Part shown: in pieces, positions 33,101 through 46,063 of the stretch
Numbering within the stretch: position 1 is the stretch's first letter
Layout: each line of letters begins with the position of its first letter
NCBI RefSeq assembly: GCF_905475395.1
Contig: NC_058342.1
Span: 6,483,501 to 6,547,500, forward strand
Source of the DNA: Chrysoperla carnea
Taxonomy: Eukaryota > Arthropoda > Insecta > Neuroptera > Chrysopidae
Direction: 5' to 3'
DNA length: 64,000 nucleotides
Notes under the pieces: generated by a model
What the model saw: only the letters and a program-made list of their open reading frames with translations
What the model was told of the DNA's origin: nothing
The model's database searches: none
Position numbers and translations under genes: made by a program

Positions 33101-34451
33101 GATAGTGAGCAGGATACCCTTGTTTAGTGTGTGGTGTTGGTGCCTGAGTTCACGCGCGAAGGCTCGCACCTTTGGGGTGAAGGGTTTACCAGCTTTCTGG
33201 TACTTTAACACACACTCGATACGTGATACCGTCTGTCGAAGAGGGGTCAACTGGGAGTCAAGTTTCTCTATACGCTTGCGTGTTTTCTCCTCGGCTGTCT
33301 CAGTAGACTTGGGGGCAGGAGAAAGAGCACACATTGCAGCATAGACTGAGCTATCGATTTCGAGTAGGCTACTTGTGTGATTCAGATGATCGTCGACGAT
33401 CTGGTTGATTAAAGCAAGGTCTTGTGCTTTGGCAAACGTTTTGCGGTACTTGGGACGTTTGCGTTTGGAAAGGTCATTATCGGTTTTGAACAGGATATTT
33501 TGAAACCGTTCTTTAAGCTCTTCCAAACGAGTGTTTGGTGGCTCAGCAGGAAGGATCGGAGTTTCCTCTACGTTCGCTTCCGTGGTCGAAGTGAGTGGCG
33601 TGGCTGTTTCCGCCGTTAACACAGGTAGTGCTGGGATATCTTCGGGTATCAGCGGCGTAGGTGGTGAAGCCTCTAATACAGGTGGTGTTAGAGGCCTCTC
33701 ACTTTCTAATACTGGCTCATCATGAGATATTCCATCCTGCGTCTCAGCGACTAATGCCTCACGTGTAGAATGAACTACATCAATAGCAGCCGGCTCTATC
33801 TCATCACCTCGATTCACTTCCGCTTGCGTAGTCCTGCATCGTTTCTCTTGTCCTGTTCGGGGTTTGTCAAATCCGGTTTTTTTTAGACGGGATACTTGAT
33901 CGCGTAGATGTTGCGATTTTATATGGGAAAGTTCGGGATGCTTTTCGCACCAGAGGGTATGCATCCTGCCCATATAGCCACGTCTCGATGGTTCACTTGC
34001 TTCGTAGCAAGTGAGCAGGTCAGCCTTAAGTGCCTTCGTCCATTGAAAGCGCTGAAGACGACTGTTTTGTGTGCTCGCTCGACTTTCTTGAGAAGTGCCT
34101 TGAGATGGCTCCTCGTCGTCAGCGGCACGTCTAGTCTCCGGGACTAGCCTGGGATCCAAAGCCAAATTTGATTGCTCTCCCTCATATCCGTGAGAACTAC
34201 CCCCTATAGGTAAGGTAGAAGCGTCACCTGCAGGGGGGCGGGGTTCTGTAGGACTGGGTCGACTACTACCCGCCTGAGGACCGAAAAATCTGCTTCTCAA
34301 ATTTGACATTTTTGGATTTGACTCATTTAGCTCCGCTGAGTCAGCACGGACCCACCTCGTTAGCCCATCACTTTGAGTGGAATTGATGGTTACCGGGTAT
34401 GGCACGTGTCCTAGTGTTAGGCTCGGACGTGAGGTTAGGGATTGCCTGCCC
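30134..34451 (-). mobile_element. R4/Dong-like family 1, copy A (full length)
   Basis: It is bordered by (TTA)n on both sides. On the minus strand the 5' end begins GGGCAGGCAATCCC at 34451 and the 3' end reads CAAATTTTAAA at the left border. Both ends are shared with copies B and D. R4/Dong elements are known to insert into TAA microsatellites using a restriction-like endonuclease. The 3' UTR is about 320 bp. Confidence 0.92.
30458..34405 (-). pseudogene. R4/Dong-like single ORF, one nonsense codon
   Basis: The 5' half is open from a GTG at 34405, or from ATG at 34309; the frame is in fact open to the element's 5' end. Domains in order are a Myb-like DNA-binding region near residues 122-175 (FQWTKALKADLLTCYE), RT with NYRPITCL, AWVDYRKEFDTTSH, CQGDSLSPLLFC and YMDDLK (~785), a CCHC motif (CRACKSQPETLMHLISAC) and a PD-(D/E)xK-type endonuclease (KPDIVLQD, VIEFSAPAE, TKYLDLLQEL). 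A single in-frame TAA (31817-31819) replaces a Glu codon seen in copies B and C and separates RT from the endonuclease half. It is otherwise uninterrupted. Confidence 0.9.
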
Positions 34452-34480
34452 TTATTATTATTATTATAATTATTATTATT
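34452..34480. repeat. (TTA)n junction between copies A and B
   Basis: 29 bp of TTA repeats with one TAATTA irregularity. It separates the 5' end of copy A from the 3' end of copy B. Confidence 0.95.
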
Positions 34481-37400
34481 AAAAATTTGAAATTAACGAA
34501 TTCATGCCTGCCAAGGAGGGAGAGAGGATACAGGATTTACACCCCAGAGCCTCCCATCTTCTTGAGAGACATAAATCTTCACAAGTCAGCTACGTCTTTT
34601 GAAGAAAGTTCACTGACTTGTGGCCGTGTAGTCTGTTCGTCCGTCAGTCCACGCGACGTCCGTTGGTCCGTCTGTCTTCCGAGTCAGTAGTACGTAAGTC
34701 TGTCTAATGTCCTGGTCAAGCAGGCTCCGTCCCTGCACCGCAGCGATGTGGAACCTACTAAAAGAAAGAAAAAAAAGAAAAAGAAAAAAGAAACTTCAAG
34801 GGCTGTTACTTGAAGACAGTCTGATGCGATCTCAATGTACGAAGGGTGCCTATAATGACAGCCTTCTGCATAGAAGAGATAAGGTGACGAAGATGAGATC
34901 TGCAGACCGGAATTTGAGATAGATTCGTCTCGAGAGTGGGACGAATTCCGCCTAGGCAACCGATAATGAGGACAACCATTTTGACTGAGTAGCCAGGGTG
35001 TAGTTGTCGTAGTTCTTGTAAGAGATCAAGATATTTAGTCCGTTTTTGCTCCTCCTTCGTGACTATGTTCGTTTCTGCAGGCGCAGAGAACTCGATGACG
35101 TACATAGTATTAGATGAGATATCCTGGAGCACTATATCAGGCTTAGTAGCAGAGAGCTGCCTGGTAGTTGGGAACGAGAAATTCCAGAAGATAATGCATT
35201 TCTCGTTCTTGACGACGGACTCGATCTCGCCTGGAGCATATGGTAGGACTGACGTAGGGTCCACTTCATACTTGTGTCTCAAGAAGTAGTACAGCACGCG
35301 GAGGGCAGCGTTATGGCGATGTATGTAGGTGTTCGTGGCATAAGAAGGACATGCCGAGATGAGGTGCATCAGCGTCTCCAGCTGAGATTTGCACGCTCAG
35401 CACATAGTGGTGGAGACTGCTTCTTTACATACATACTTTTGGTGAGTTAGCGTCGCTATCACACTATCTTGGGCAGCGATGATAAAGCCTTCTGTTTCGG
35501 ACTTGAGTCCAGCTGATCGGAGAAAAGAGAACGTAAGATCAACGGAAAGACTACAGGTGTCAAGATGACGGTAGAACATTCCCTGATGGTCACGATTCCG
35601 ATTATTTTCGAAGAGGGAGCGTATTTCAGCTCGTTTCACAGCTGAACGAAGTCGAGATTTGGAGAGAAGGACCACGTTATCATCAAGATCACGATTAGAC
35701 GGCTCAAAAGCAAGGCCCAATTTAGACGCTGCATGTTGTGCTGCAGAGAACAAGAATGCTCCTTTACCCTGTAACTCATGATCGCGCACGAGTTCCATAA
35801 GAGGGTCAGAACTATTTATGACCTGACAAGCTATTCCTCAAACTACCCTATCATGTAGACATTTAACGGATAGGAGACCTCTACCTCCTTGCTGGCGTGG
35901 TAGGTAATTACGCGGTACAGAAGCACGTGGGTGCAAACTACGATTGACGTTCATAAGTTTGCGAGTGCCTCTATCAAGTTCCTTAAGCTCCTTTATTGTC
36001 CATTTGATGGAACCAAAAGAATAGAGAAGGATGGGTATTGCTAGCATATTAGTAGCACGGATCTTATGGATCCCAGACAATTCTGATTGCCAGATTTGTC
36101 GAAGACGGTGCCTATACCTGCCGCGAAGAGCTTCCTTGACAGTAGACACACTTTGAATGTTGTTTTCACCGACACCCAAATATGTGTAGAGCTCTTCTTC
36201 ATCGAGATGTTTCACGATGCTTCCATCTGTGAGCTGCACGTCTGCATCGTAATCAGGGACACGACCCTTCTTACAATGAATGACGGCACATTTATCAAGT
36301 CCGAATTCCATGCCAATAGCCTTCGTGTACTGATGGACAGCTTTGAGAGCTTGAGATAGACTGCTCTCAGAAGAAGCATAAAGTTTCAGGTCATCCATAT
36401 AGAATAGATGAGTTACCTGATGCTTCCTATCTGTCGGAGGACCACAACGGTAACCAGTTTCTTCTCGCAAGCGCAAGGAAAGGGACATAAGGGAGATGCA
36501 GAATAAAAGCGTGCTAAGGCTGTCGCCTTGATAGACACCACGCTTATACGTTACCAGATCTGTTGAGACAGTACGTTTACCACATCTAATGGTAAATTTG
36601 GTCTTCCACAAAGGTAACAGCTCTTCAATGCATCTGATGATATCGGGGTGAATTTTCAAACATTTGAGCAGCACCAATATGAGTTGGTGAGAGGTAGTGT
36701 CAAATGCTTTCCTATAATCCACCCAGGCCATACTCAGGTCGCGTTGATACTGACGGGCGTCTTGACAGATACATCTGTCAACAAGAAGATTATCTTTGCA
36801 ACCTGATATACCTCGTTTGGAGCCGCGTTGCTCGTATATCATCTGCCAAACCGGTTCTATGGTTGTGAGTATGCGTTCATTAAGAATGGAGGTGAACGCT
36901 TTGTACACGGTATTGAGACATATAATCGGGCGATAATTGCTCGGAACTGAAAGGTCTCCTTTCTTGGGAATCAAAACTGTTCGTCCTTCCGCAAACCACG
37001 TTGGAAAGGTCCCGTACCCAAGGATGTATGAAGTAAAGTGCCTAGCAAGATGTGCGTGTGTGGAAGTTAAACGTTTCCACCAGAAGTTAGACACGGCATC
37101 CATGCCAGGCGCCGAATGATTCGTCTTGCCTTTGAAAGCAAGGGATACTTCATCATCGGTAACAGATGTTAGGACCGCTTGTTCTGCTAGGCGCGCGTTG
37201 CAGAACCTTTCGAACAGTTTGATTGGTCTTATATTTTTATCTACACTAGTCGACTTTTCATATAAATCACGCCAGTAGCCATCGATTTGCTCTATCGAAG
37301 GTGGATTCTCGACGAGAGAAGGGTTTTTTGCAAATAAACGGGAAGGATTCGATACAAAGATCTTGTTCTCTCGAATACACTTCTCGCGTTTAACTAGCTT

Positions 37401-38803
37401 TTTTCGAGCGAAAGCTAGTGCACGTATCTTTTCAATGTTTCGCTGCTTGATAGTGAGCAGGATACCTTTGTTTAGTGTGTGGTGTTGGTGCCTGAGTTCA
37501 CGCGCGAAGGCTCGCACCTTTGGGGTGAAGGGTTTACCAGCTTTCTGGTACTCTAACACACACTCGATACGTGATACCGTCTGTCGAAGAGGGGTCAACT
37601 TGGAGTCAAGTTGCTCTATACGCTTGCGTGTTTTCTCCTCGGCTGTCTCAGTAGACTTGGGGGCAGGAGAAAGAGCACACATTGCAGCATAGACTGAGCT
37701 ATCGATTTCGAGTAGGCTACTTGTATGATTCAGATGATCGTCGACGATCTGGTTGATTAAAGCAAGGTCTTGTGCTTTGGCAAACGTTTTGCGGTACTTG
37801 GGACGTTTGCGTTTGGAAAGGTCATTATCGGATTTGAACAGGATATTTTGAAACCGTTCTTTAAGCTATTCCAAACGAGTGTTTGGTGGCTCAGCAGGAA
37901 GGATCCAAGTTTCCTCTACGATCTCTTCCGTGGTCGAAGTGAGTGGCGTGGCTGTTTCCGCCGTTAACACAGGTAGTGCTGGGATATCTTCGGGTATCAG
38001 AGGCGTAGGTAGTGAAGCCTCTAACACAGGTGGTGGTGGGGTGTTTTGACATACCCGATCCTGTGTCTCAGTATCAGACCTCTCACTTTCTAATACTGGC
38101 TCATCCTGAGATATTCCATCCTGCGTCTCAGCGACTAATGTCTCACGTGTAGAATGAACTACACCAATAGCAGCCGGCTCTATCTCATCTCCTCGATTCA
38201 CTTCCGCTTGCATAGTCCTGCATCGTTTCTCTTGTCCTGTTCGGGGTTTGTCAAATCCGGTTTTTTTTTTTTGAGACGGGATACTTGATCGCGTAGATGT
38301 TGCGATTTCATATGGGAAAGTTCGGGATGCTTTTCGCACCAGAGGGTGTGCAACCTGCCCATATAGCCACGTCTAGATGGTTCACTTGCTTCGTAACAAG
38401 TGAGCAGGTCAGCCTTAAGTGCCTTTGTCCATTGAAAGCGCTGAAGACGACTGTTTTGTGTGCTCGCTCGACTTTCTTGAGAAGTGCCTTGAGATGGCTC
38501 TTCGTCGTCAGCGGCACGTCTAGTCTCAAGGACTAGCCTGGGATCCAAAGCCAAATTTGATTGCTCTCCTTCATATTCGTGAGAGCTACCCCCTATAGGT
38601 AAGGTAGGAGCGTCACCTGAAGGGGGGTGGGGTTGAAAAATCTGCTTCTCAAATTTGACATTTTTGGATTTGACTCATTTAGCTCCGCTGAGTCAGCACG
38701 GACCCACCTCGTTAGCCCATCACTTTGAGTGGAATTGATGGTTACCGGGTATGGCACGTGTCCTAGTGTTAGGCTCGGATGTGAGGTTAGGGATTGCCTG
38801 CCC
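34481..38803 (-). mobile_element. R4/Dong-like family 1, copy B (full length, decayed)
   Basis: Both ends match copy A. A deletion of about 36 bp near 38635 removes part of the 5' coding region. The coding region is broken by several stops and shifts (next entry). Confidence 0.9.
34806..38554 (-). pseudogene. R4/Dong-like ORF of copy B, multiply broken
   Basis: Fragments in order on the minus strand are the Myb-like region (38554-38198), a shift at a T-run near 38265, a spacer region, a TAG stop at about 37866, an RT frame (37682-35838), a TGA at 35838-35840 in place of a Leu codon, then 35798-35397 and a TGA at 35397-35399 inside the CCHC motif, and the endonuclease part (35369-34806). The Glu codon that is TAA in copies A and D is intact here (GENNIQSVS). 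It cannot encode a working protein. Confidence 0.85.

Positions 38804-38834
<31 letters not shown>
38804..38834. repeat. (TTA)n tract hosting the BEL/Pao insertion
   Basis: TTA repeats that follow the 5' end of copy B. The last five bases, ATTAT, are duplicated at 46030-46034 on the other side of the LTR element. Confidence 0.9.
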
Positions 38835-38835
<1 letters not shown>

Positions 38836-39412
38836 GTTTACGCCGGAATTGGGACTTTGAACTTATCTTCAAATCCGACTCTGGTTTTTGGTGTTTACAC
38901 AAATTTTGTTTAAAGAGAATTAAATCTATTTTTTTTGAACGGAGATATTCTGTCTCCTTTTAATTTGAGTAATTGCCCTTTGCGCAATCACTCACTTATC
39001 GAGAGTCAGTCAACGCGAACAGTTGGTTCTCATTGTGAATTTAAAGCGGACAGTGTGTCCCTCATTTTTGTGCTGTACAACAGTAGTGTAATCAGATAGT
39101 GCGTCTGTATACCAAGGACAGTGCGTCCTCATCTTCTATATGTGTTATTAATTCGTACGTATAATTAACGTTCGGTAAACGGTTTACTTATCAAGTTACT
39201 ACTTCAAACTAGTTCACTATAATATCCTATAATTATCCATCCTTTTATCCAAATTACGTGGGTGAAACCAGAAGAAGTTTGAAGATTATTACCGGAGTAG
39301 GCCTTCAAAAGGTTAATGCAACCATTTCATTTCATTTCACATTTTTCCGTATAAATTTATTCGAGAAGTATTCCGACTTTGGATATTACGTCCATTAGCC
39401 AGAGCCACTACA
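38835..39412 (+). repeat. 5' LTR of the BEL/Pao element
   Basis: 578 bp, TG...CA ends. It should hold the promoter and polyadenylation signals; I cannot place them confidently. Confidence 0.93.
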
Positions 39413-40089
39413 TTTATTGGTCCTTCGAAGCGGATTGTGAGCCTGGGGAATACGTTTTTGCATGATTTGTGCGGAGAATTGTCGAATTTTTGAGAAAAAA
39501 TTGGAGTAAAAAAAAACGTGTAAAAAACGCGCGAAAAGATATTTTTTAATGATATAACTTGTTTTCGCTAGCAAACAAGCTTGCTAGATAGTTTTATCGT
39601 GTGCGCATGTCTACAACGTGAGAGTGAGACAACATTACATACCAATGATATGCGCAGTAGTTACTTAAAACACTGTTTTATTGAGTGAATAAACAGATAT
39701 TTTTGTTTCATAATATCAAAATTTTCGACGGATTCAAGTCGGTGTTTATTGTTTATATTGTTTGAGTATTATTATCATTATCATTTTTCTGTAGATTTGG
39801 GCATTATTGAGTTTTTGATGGAATAAATACTTTTTACAATATTTATTTCGAAGTAAAGTAAATGGTTATTTAAAACTGGTTACTTGTATTTAAGTTAACA
39901 CACACTTATTGAGTACGTATTGTTTGTTTACATGATAATCAAAGTGTTGATCTTTGTGTACGAAATACTTATAAAATTTATTTCAAATCAACCATTTAAT
40001 CGTTTGTTTACAAAATACAATACACACTATTTAGTCTATTTGTGTATTACTTGTTTACGTACACCTGCTGTCACTGATTATTGACAATA
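39413..40089 (+). other. BEL/Pao leader with probable primer-binding site
   Basis: TGGTCCTTCGAAGCGG begins five bases after the LTR (39418). It has the TGG start expected of a tRNA primer-binding site, but I cannot assign the tRNA. The rest of the ~680-bp leader has no long frame. Confidence 0.6.
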
Positions 40090-43000
40090 ATGGCTGAAGC
40101 TAAATTAAAATCAAAATTAAAGGTTTTAACTTCGAAAAAGCAAACCCTTTTCAAAAGAGTACAGCTATTATTTGATAAAAGTCAAAACATTGCGGATGAG
40201 ACAATTGTGAATGATTTTCTTATCAGATATTCGACTTTGAACGAGACCTGTAATGAGTTTAAGCTCCTAGTTGATGATATAAATTTAATAAATTTAGAGC
40301 TAGATCCTGAATTTGAGCCAAATTGTCAAGAATTAAATGTAATTGATGAATTGTTTTGTCACATTAAATCCGTAGCTGATTCTCTTAAGGTGAAAAAATC
40401 CGAGCAAGTAAATGAATCGGTGAAATCGATTGGGGTTATAGTCTCTCCTAGGCTACCTAAAATTACGATTCCATCGTTTGATGGCAACCCGCTAAGATGG
40501 CCTATATTTTATGCTACTTTCAAATCATTGGTGCATGAAAACATAAAATTGGATAGTATTTCCAAATTACATTATTTATTAGGAAGTTTAACTCACAATG
40601 CACTCGCTTTATGTAGTGGGGTACCTCCTACACCTGAAAATTATTCAATTATGTGGGATTCATTAATTGATAAATATCAAGATTCACGGCAGATAGCCTT
40701 TATGTATTTGGATCAAATTTTGAAATTCAAACCTTTTTTAGTGGAAAGTGGTCAAAATTTAAACTTATTTGTTGAAAAATTTGATAGTGCCGTTAATGCT
40801 TTAAAGCAAGTAAAGGTGGGAGAGTTATCCGATTTTATTTTAATGACAATTGCCTTACAAAAATTGGATGTGCATACACAGAAGTTATTTGAACAGTCAT
40901 TGGCTAAAGGGGTCATTCCCACTTACAATGAACTTTCCGTTTTTATCAAAACCCAAGCGAAAATACTGAGTCGAACTAGTGGTTCAGCTAATTCCAGTAA
41001 GCAAGCAAATTCTAAGGCGGTGATGCATTCATTTGCTGTTAGTGCCGATTCAAATTCGTCCGATGTTATGAGTAATAATACGTGTGAGAAATTAATTTGT
41101 CCAAAATGTAAGGGAGATCACAAATTATTCAAGTGTCATAAATTTATGTCTTTAACGCCTACGGAACGAGTCCATGTGCTTAAAGCACATAATTTATGTT
41201 TCAACTGTTTGCATTCCAATCACGGTGTAAAGAATTGTAGTTCAAACTCGAGCTGTCGTAAATGTTCAAAACGCCATCATACGCTTTTACATTTTCATCA
41301 TAAGTCAGATGCCAATGGTAAAGATAATTCAGAAGTTTTAAAGGGTAATCCCTCCACATCGAGTGTGTCAGTTGAATGCAAGCCATCTCCTCCGGTGAGT
41401 TTGTGTTCGACATCAGAATTAGTGCAATCGAAATATACTGTATTATTGGCTACAGCTCAAGTACATGTTGTATCTCATTTTGGAGAAAATTTTTTATTTA
41501 GATTTTTGATTGACAGTGCAAGTCAATGCAATTTCATAACTCAGAGGTGTTGTCAAAGACTCAAGTTACCAGTGAATCGAGCGTGTCTGACCGTGCCAGG
41601 AATCGGTGTTTCCGAAAAACGCGTCAACGGACAAGCTCAATTAAAATTTTATAGTAAATATGATATTCACAATAAATACACGATGGATGTTTTAATAGTT
41701 GATAAAATTACGGATCAGTTGCCAACCTGTGTGATTGATAGTGAAGTGTGTGATACATTTAAAAATTTGCGTTTGGCAGATGATGAATTTTATCGACCGA
41801 GTGAGATTGATGGAATGATAGGCGCCGAGTTAGTGCCCTACATTCTGAAGGGACTTCGAATCACAGGTCCGGATTCGCCAGTCGCCCTTGATTCGACGTT
41901 AGGTTTCATTATTATGGGTAAAGCGAAAGCTGAAGTCACTAATAACATCATTCAATCTTATTGTTGTGTTAACTCTCCCCTTAATATGGATCAACTCATC
42001 CAACAATTTTGGGATATAGAGGAAGTGCCAAACGGTACCGTGTTAAACGCAGACGATTTAGAGTGCGAAAAATTATTTGCGGCGTCTGTTAAGCGAGACG
42101 TAAGTGGTCGATATGAGGTAGCTTTACCATTTAGAAAGATTTTTTCTGATTTAGGAGACTCTTATACTTCTGCTTTAAGACGATTCCAAAACTTAGAAAA
42201 ACGATTCGCCTCTATGCCTTTGTTTAAAAAACAATATATGGAAGTTATACGTGACTATTTCGACCAAGGTCATCTGAAGACCATAAGTGGTCTACATCCT
42301 AAATCATGTGGCTACTTTATTCCTCATCACGGGGTTTTTAAGGCTAGCTCCAGTTCTACACCATTACGAGTGGTTTTCGATGCGTCCGCGAAAACCGATA
42401 ATGGAATATCTTTAAACGATACTTTATATACCGGTCCGAAATTACAAACTGATATTTTTGACATTCTACTTAATTTTCGTTTATTTCAATTTGCTATGAC
42501 ATCAGATGTGAAACAGATGTATAGACAAATTGAATTGTGTCCTCCTCATCAAAAATATCAATGTATTTTGTGGAGGTTTTCTGGTGAAGAACCTATTCAA
42601 ATTTGCCAATTAACCACGGTTGCCTTTGGGGTTAAGAGTTCTCCCTACTTAGCTTTACGCACTTTACGCCAATTAGCTGTCGATGAAGCGAAAAAATTTC
42701 CTTTAGCGTCCGAGATAATATTACGTGATATCTATATCGATGACATAATTTGTTCTGTGGCCGAAAAGTCGATCGCGCATAACATTTATCGTGAATTAGT
42801 CGGTTTATTCCGAGCAGGAGGCATGGAACTAATAAAATGGGCGACTCATTTACGTGAGTTATCTGATGAAATTCCTGATCATGCTCGGTCAAATCAAATT
42901 TTGGAATTCCCTACGGAGTTTTTGAAGGTGCTTGGCTTGCAGTGGCAAGCAAATAGCGACGTTCTAAGCTTTTCTATTAGTGTTGAAAATTTAGAATGTA

Positions 43001-45276
43001 CAAAAAGAAATATTTTGAAAACTGTAATGCGTATCTGGGACCCTTTAGGTTTGCTTGTTCCGGTATCTTTACATATGAAATTACTAATTCAAGAATTGTG
43101 GCTACTCAAACTTGAGTGGGATGAACCTATTCCAAATTATTTACAAAATATTTGGAAAGTCTTTCAAAATGAGTTAAACGACTTAAGTCAAATAAAAATT
43201 CCACGTCCTATTGGATTTAAAACGGGTTCTTCGCTAGAATTGTTGGCATTTCGCGATGCATCGTCCAAAGCATATGCCGCAGTTATATATTCCAGGATTA
43301 TAGATCCGGACCGTCACATACAACTTCATATATTATGTGCTAAATCCAAAGTGGCTCCAGTTAAAACAATTTTAACTATCCCTCGTTTAGAGTTATGTGC
43401 GACATTATTATTAGCAAAACTTTTGAAGTGTGTTATTGCCCAATATTCGAATCGAGTGAATATTACTAATGTGTTTGCGTTTTCCGATTCAATGGTAGTG
43501 CTTAATTGGATCAATGGTTCCCCCCATAAGTGGAAGACTTTTGTAGCTAACCGTGTATCAAAAATTCAATCGTTAATTGATGTGTCGTCGTGGTATCATA
43601 TTTCTAGTAGCGATAATCCAGCGGATTGTGCGTCTCGAGGATTATTACCGAAAGAATTTCTTGAACATCCGTTGTGGTTGAGTGGACCATCATGGTGTTC
43701 GCGTGATAGGTCAGAGTGGCCTCTAAAACCCTTTACAAAAAATATTGAGCAAGAAGTTGTCTGTGAGGCTAAGACAATTTCGTTACCCGTTTTCGAAGAG
43801 GAAGAGCATCCTCTTTATTCATTAATTAATCGTTGCGGTTCTTGGTTAAAATTAATACGATCAACCGTATTTGTGTTGCGATTCGCTAGAATATTGCCAA
43901 AACGGCAAAATATTATAGCTACAGATTTAACCAAAGCCGAGAATTACTTAATTTCTAGTGTTCAACGTGTTCATTTTCGAGAAGAGTTTCGTTTATTGAA
44001 GAATGACAAACTGTGTTCTCCGAAAATACGCTTTCTGAATCCTTTCATACAGGATAACATTATTCGGGTAGGAGGTCGTTTAGTCAATGCGGTGATTGCT
44101 TACGACCAACAACATCCCATGCTACTCCCCAAAAGAGATCATTTTGTTGATTTATTAATCGATTATAATCATCGATTCAATTTACATGCCGGACCTCATT
44201 TATTATTGTCCGTATTGCGTCAAAAATATTGGATTTTAGCCGCGAGAGGAACGGTCCGTTTTCATGTACAAAAGTGTAATACTTGTTTTAAAACTAAACC
44301 GCGTTCACACGCACCAATTATGGCTGATTTACCCAGTGTCAGAGTATCTCAAGCTAAGGCATTTACTTATACCGGTGTCGATTATGGTGGTCCATTCTAT
44401 ATAACGTTAAGTAGGCATCGTGGAGTATGATCCCAAAAGGCTTACATCTGTCTTTTTACATGTTTGACAACCCGAGCGGTTCATTTAGAATTGGCATCAG
44501 ATTTAAGTACGGATGTTTTTTTAGCTGCGTTCAAGCGTTTTCTATCTAGACGTGGGCCGTGTTCTACAATTTATTCTGACTCAGGTACGAATTTTATTGG
44601 TGCTAAACGATATTTAAATGAGTTGTATGAATTTGTTCAATCTAATCTCTACCAATCAGCTATAAATTCAGAGTTGTCTTGTCGACGTATCATTTGGCGA
44701 TTGAATCCACCCACTGGGAGCCATTTCGGAGGAGCTTGGGAGAGTATGATAAAATCAGTTAAGACTCACTTAACTAGAGTTATTGGGGAGCAAATTTTAT
44801 CATATGAGGAATTTTCAACCGTGCTTATACAAATTGAAGCCTTGTTAAATTCACGCCCATTAGTCTGGCAATCTTCAGATGCGGCCGAGGGTTTGCCGTT
44901 AACCCCGGCTCATTTTTTAACGTTAACCCCTTTACAACGTTTACCCGCATATAATGTACTTGATAAGCCCCTAAATAAGTTACAAAGAAAGGAATTGCTT
45001 GATAGTTTGGTCCAATCGTATTGGAAACGATGGCACCAAGAATATTTAGGCGAGTTACAAACGCGACAAAAATGGAATACTCCAACCTGTCCTGTAACTC
45101 CGGGTACTTTAGTTTTAATTAAAAACGATAATTTACCGCCACTTCAATGGCTTACTGGTGTAATAGAAGAGGTATTTCCGGGAAATGATAACATTATTCG
45201 CGTCGCCACGGTCAAAACCAAAAATGGAGTGTATAAAAGACCAGTGGTGAAGCTGTGCCCCCGACCGTCCCAATAA
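40090..45276 (+). pseudogene. BEL/Pao gag-pol polyprotein with one nonsense codon
   Basis: ATG at 40090. A gag core of DUF1759 type (LPKITIPSFDGNPLRWPIF) lies near residue 130. Zinc knuckles are near 340-400 (CPKCKGDHKLFKC, CFNCLHSNH, CRKCSKRHH). An aspartic protease is near 477 (FLIDSASQCNFI). RT has VVFDASAK, FAMTSDVKQMY, AFGVKSSPY and YIDD (~885). RNase H is near 1060, followed by an HHCC integrase finger. TGA at 44428-44430 interrupts the integrase core; the frame continues with TTRAVHLEL, SDSGTNFIGA, PPTGSHFGGAWE and a C-terminal DUF5641-like region. TGA could derive from CGA by one change. Otherwise the ~1,730-codon frame is intact. Confidence 0.93.
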
Positions 45277-45437
45277 TTCTTTAAAGATTTTACAAACGGA
45301 ATCATACGGCTCAATAAGTGTTAAGGACGTATGATCCTAAATTTGAATCTACCAGTTTATTTATTTATTGGTTTTATTTTTTTTTTATTATTAAGTTACA
45401 GAGTTCTTTTTTTTACTTAATTTTAAAACAGTGTTTT

Positions 45438-45450
45438 AAGGTGGGGGGAA
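45438..45450 (+). other. Polypurine tract
   Basis: AAGGTGGGGGGAA directly before the 3' LTR, the usual plus-strand primer of LTR elements. Confidence 0.8.
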
Positions 45451-46029
45451 TGTTTACGCCGGAATTCGGACTTTGAACTTATCTTCAAATCCGACTCTGG
45501 TTTTTGGTGTTTACACAAATTTTGTTTAAAGAGAATTAAATCTATTTTTTTTTGAACGGAGATATTCTGTCTCCTTTTAATTTGAGTAATTGCCCTTTGC
45601 GCAATCACTCACTTATCGAGAGTCAGTCAACGCGAACAGTTGGTTCTCATTGTGAATTTAAAGCGGACAGTGTGTCCCTCATTTTTGTGCTGTACAACAG
45701 TAGTGTAATCAGATAGTGCGTCTGTATACCAAGGACAGTGCGTCCTCATCTTCTATATGTGTTATTAATTCGTACGTATAATTAACGTTCGGTAAACGGT
45801 TTACTTATCAAGTTACTACTTCAAACTAGTTCACTATAATATCCTATAATTATCCATCCTTTTATCCAAATTACGTGGGTGAAACCAGAAGAAGTTTGAA
45901 GATTATTACCGGAGTAGGCGTTCAAAAGGTTAGTGCAACCATTTCATTTCATTTCACATTTTTCCGTATAAATTTATTCGAGAAGTATTCCGACTTTGGA
46001 TATTACGTCCATTAGCCAGAGCCACTACA
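45451..46029 (+). repeat. 3' LTR of the BEL/Pao element
   Basis: 579 bp, nearly identical to the 5' LTR. It differs at GGAATTCGG against GGAATTGGG, two sites near AGGCGTTCAAAAGGTTAG, and one T-run length. Confidence 0.93.
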
Positions 46030-46061
<32 letters not shown>

Positions 46062-46063
46062 GA
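46030..46063. repeat. (TTA)n between BEL/Pao and copy C
   Basis: Continues the tract at 38804-38834 that the LTR element split. Confidence 0.9.

Larger units (their letters stand above)
38835..46029 (+). mobile_element. BEL/Pao LTR retrotransposon, 7.2 kb
   Basis: LTRs begin TGTTTACGCC and end CACTACA (38835-39412 and 45451-46029). The target duplication is ATTAT. The LTRs differ by only about three substitutions and one T-run length change over 578 bp, so insertion is very recent. A purine-rich tract (AAGGTGGGGGGAA) precedes the 3' LTR. One gag-pol frame of BEL type fills the interior, with a single nonsense codon. Confidence 0.95.
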
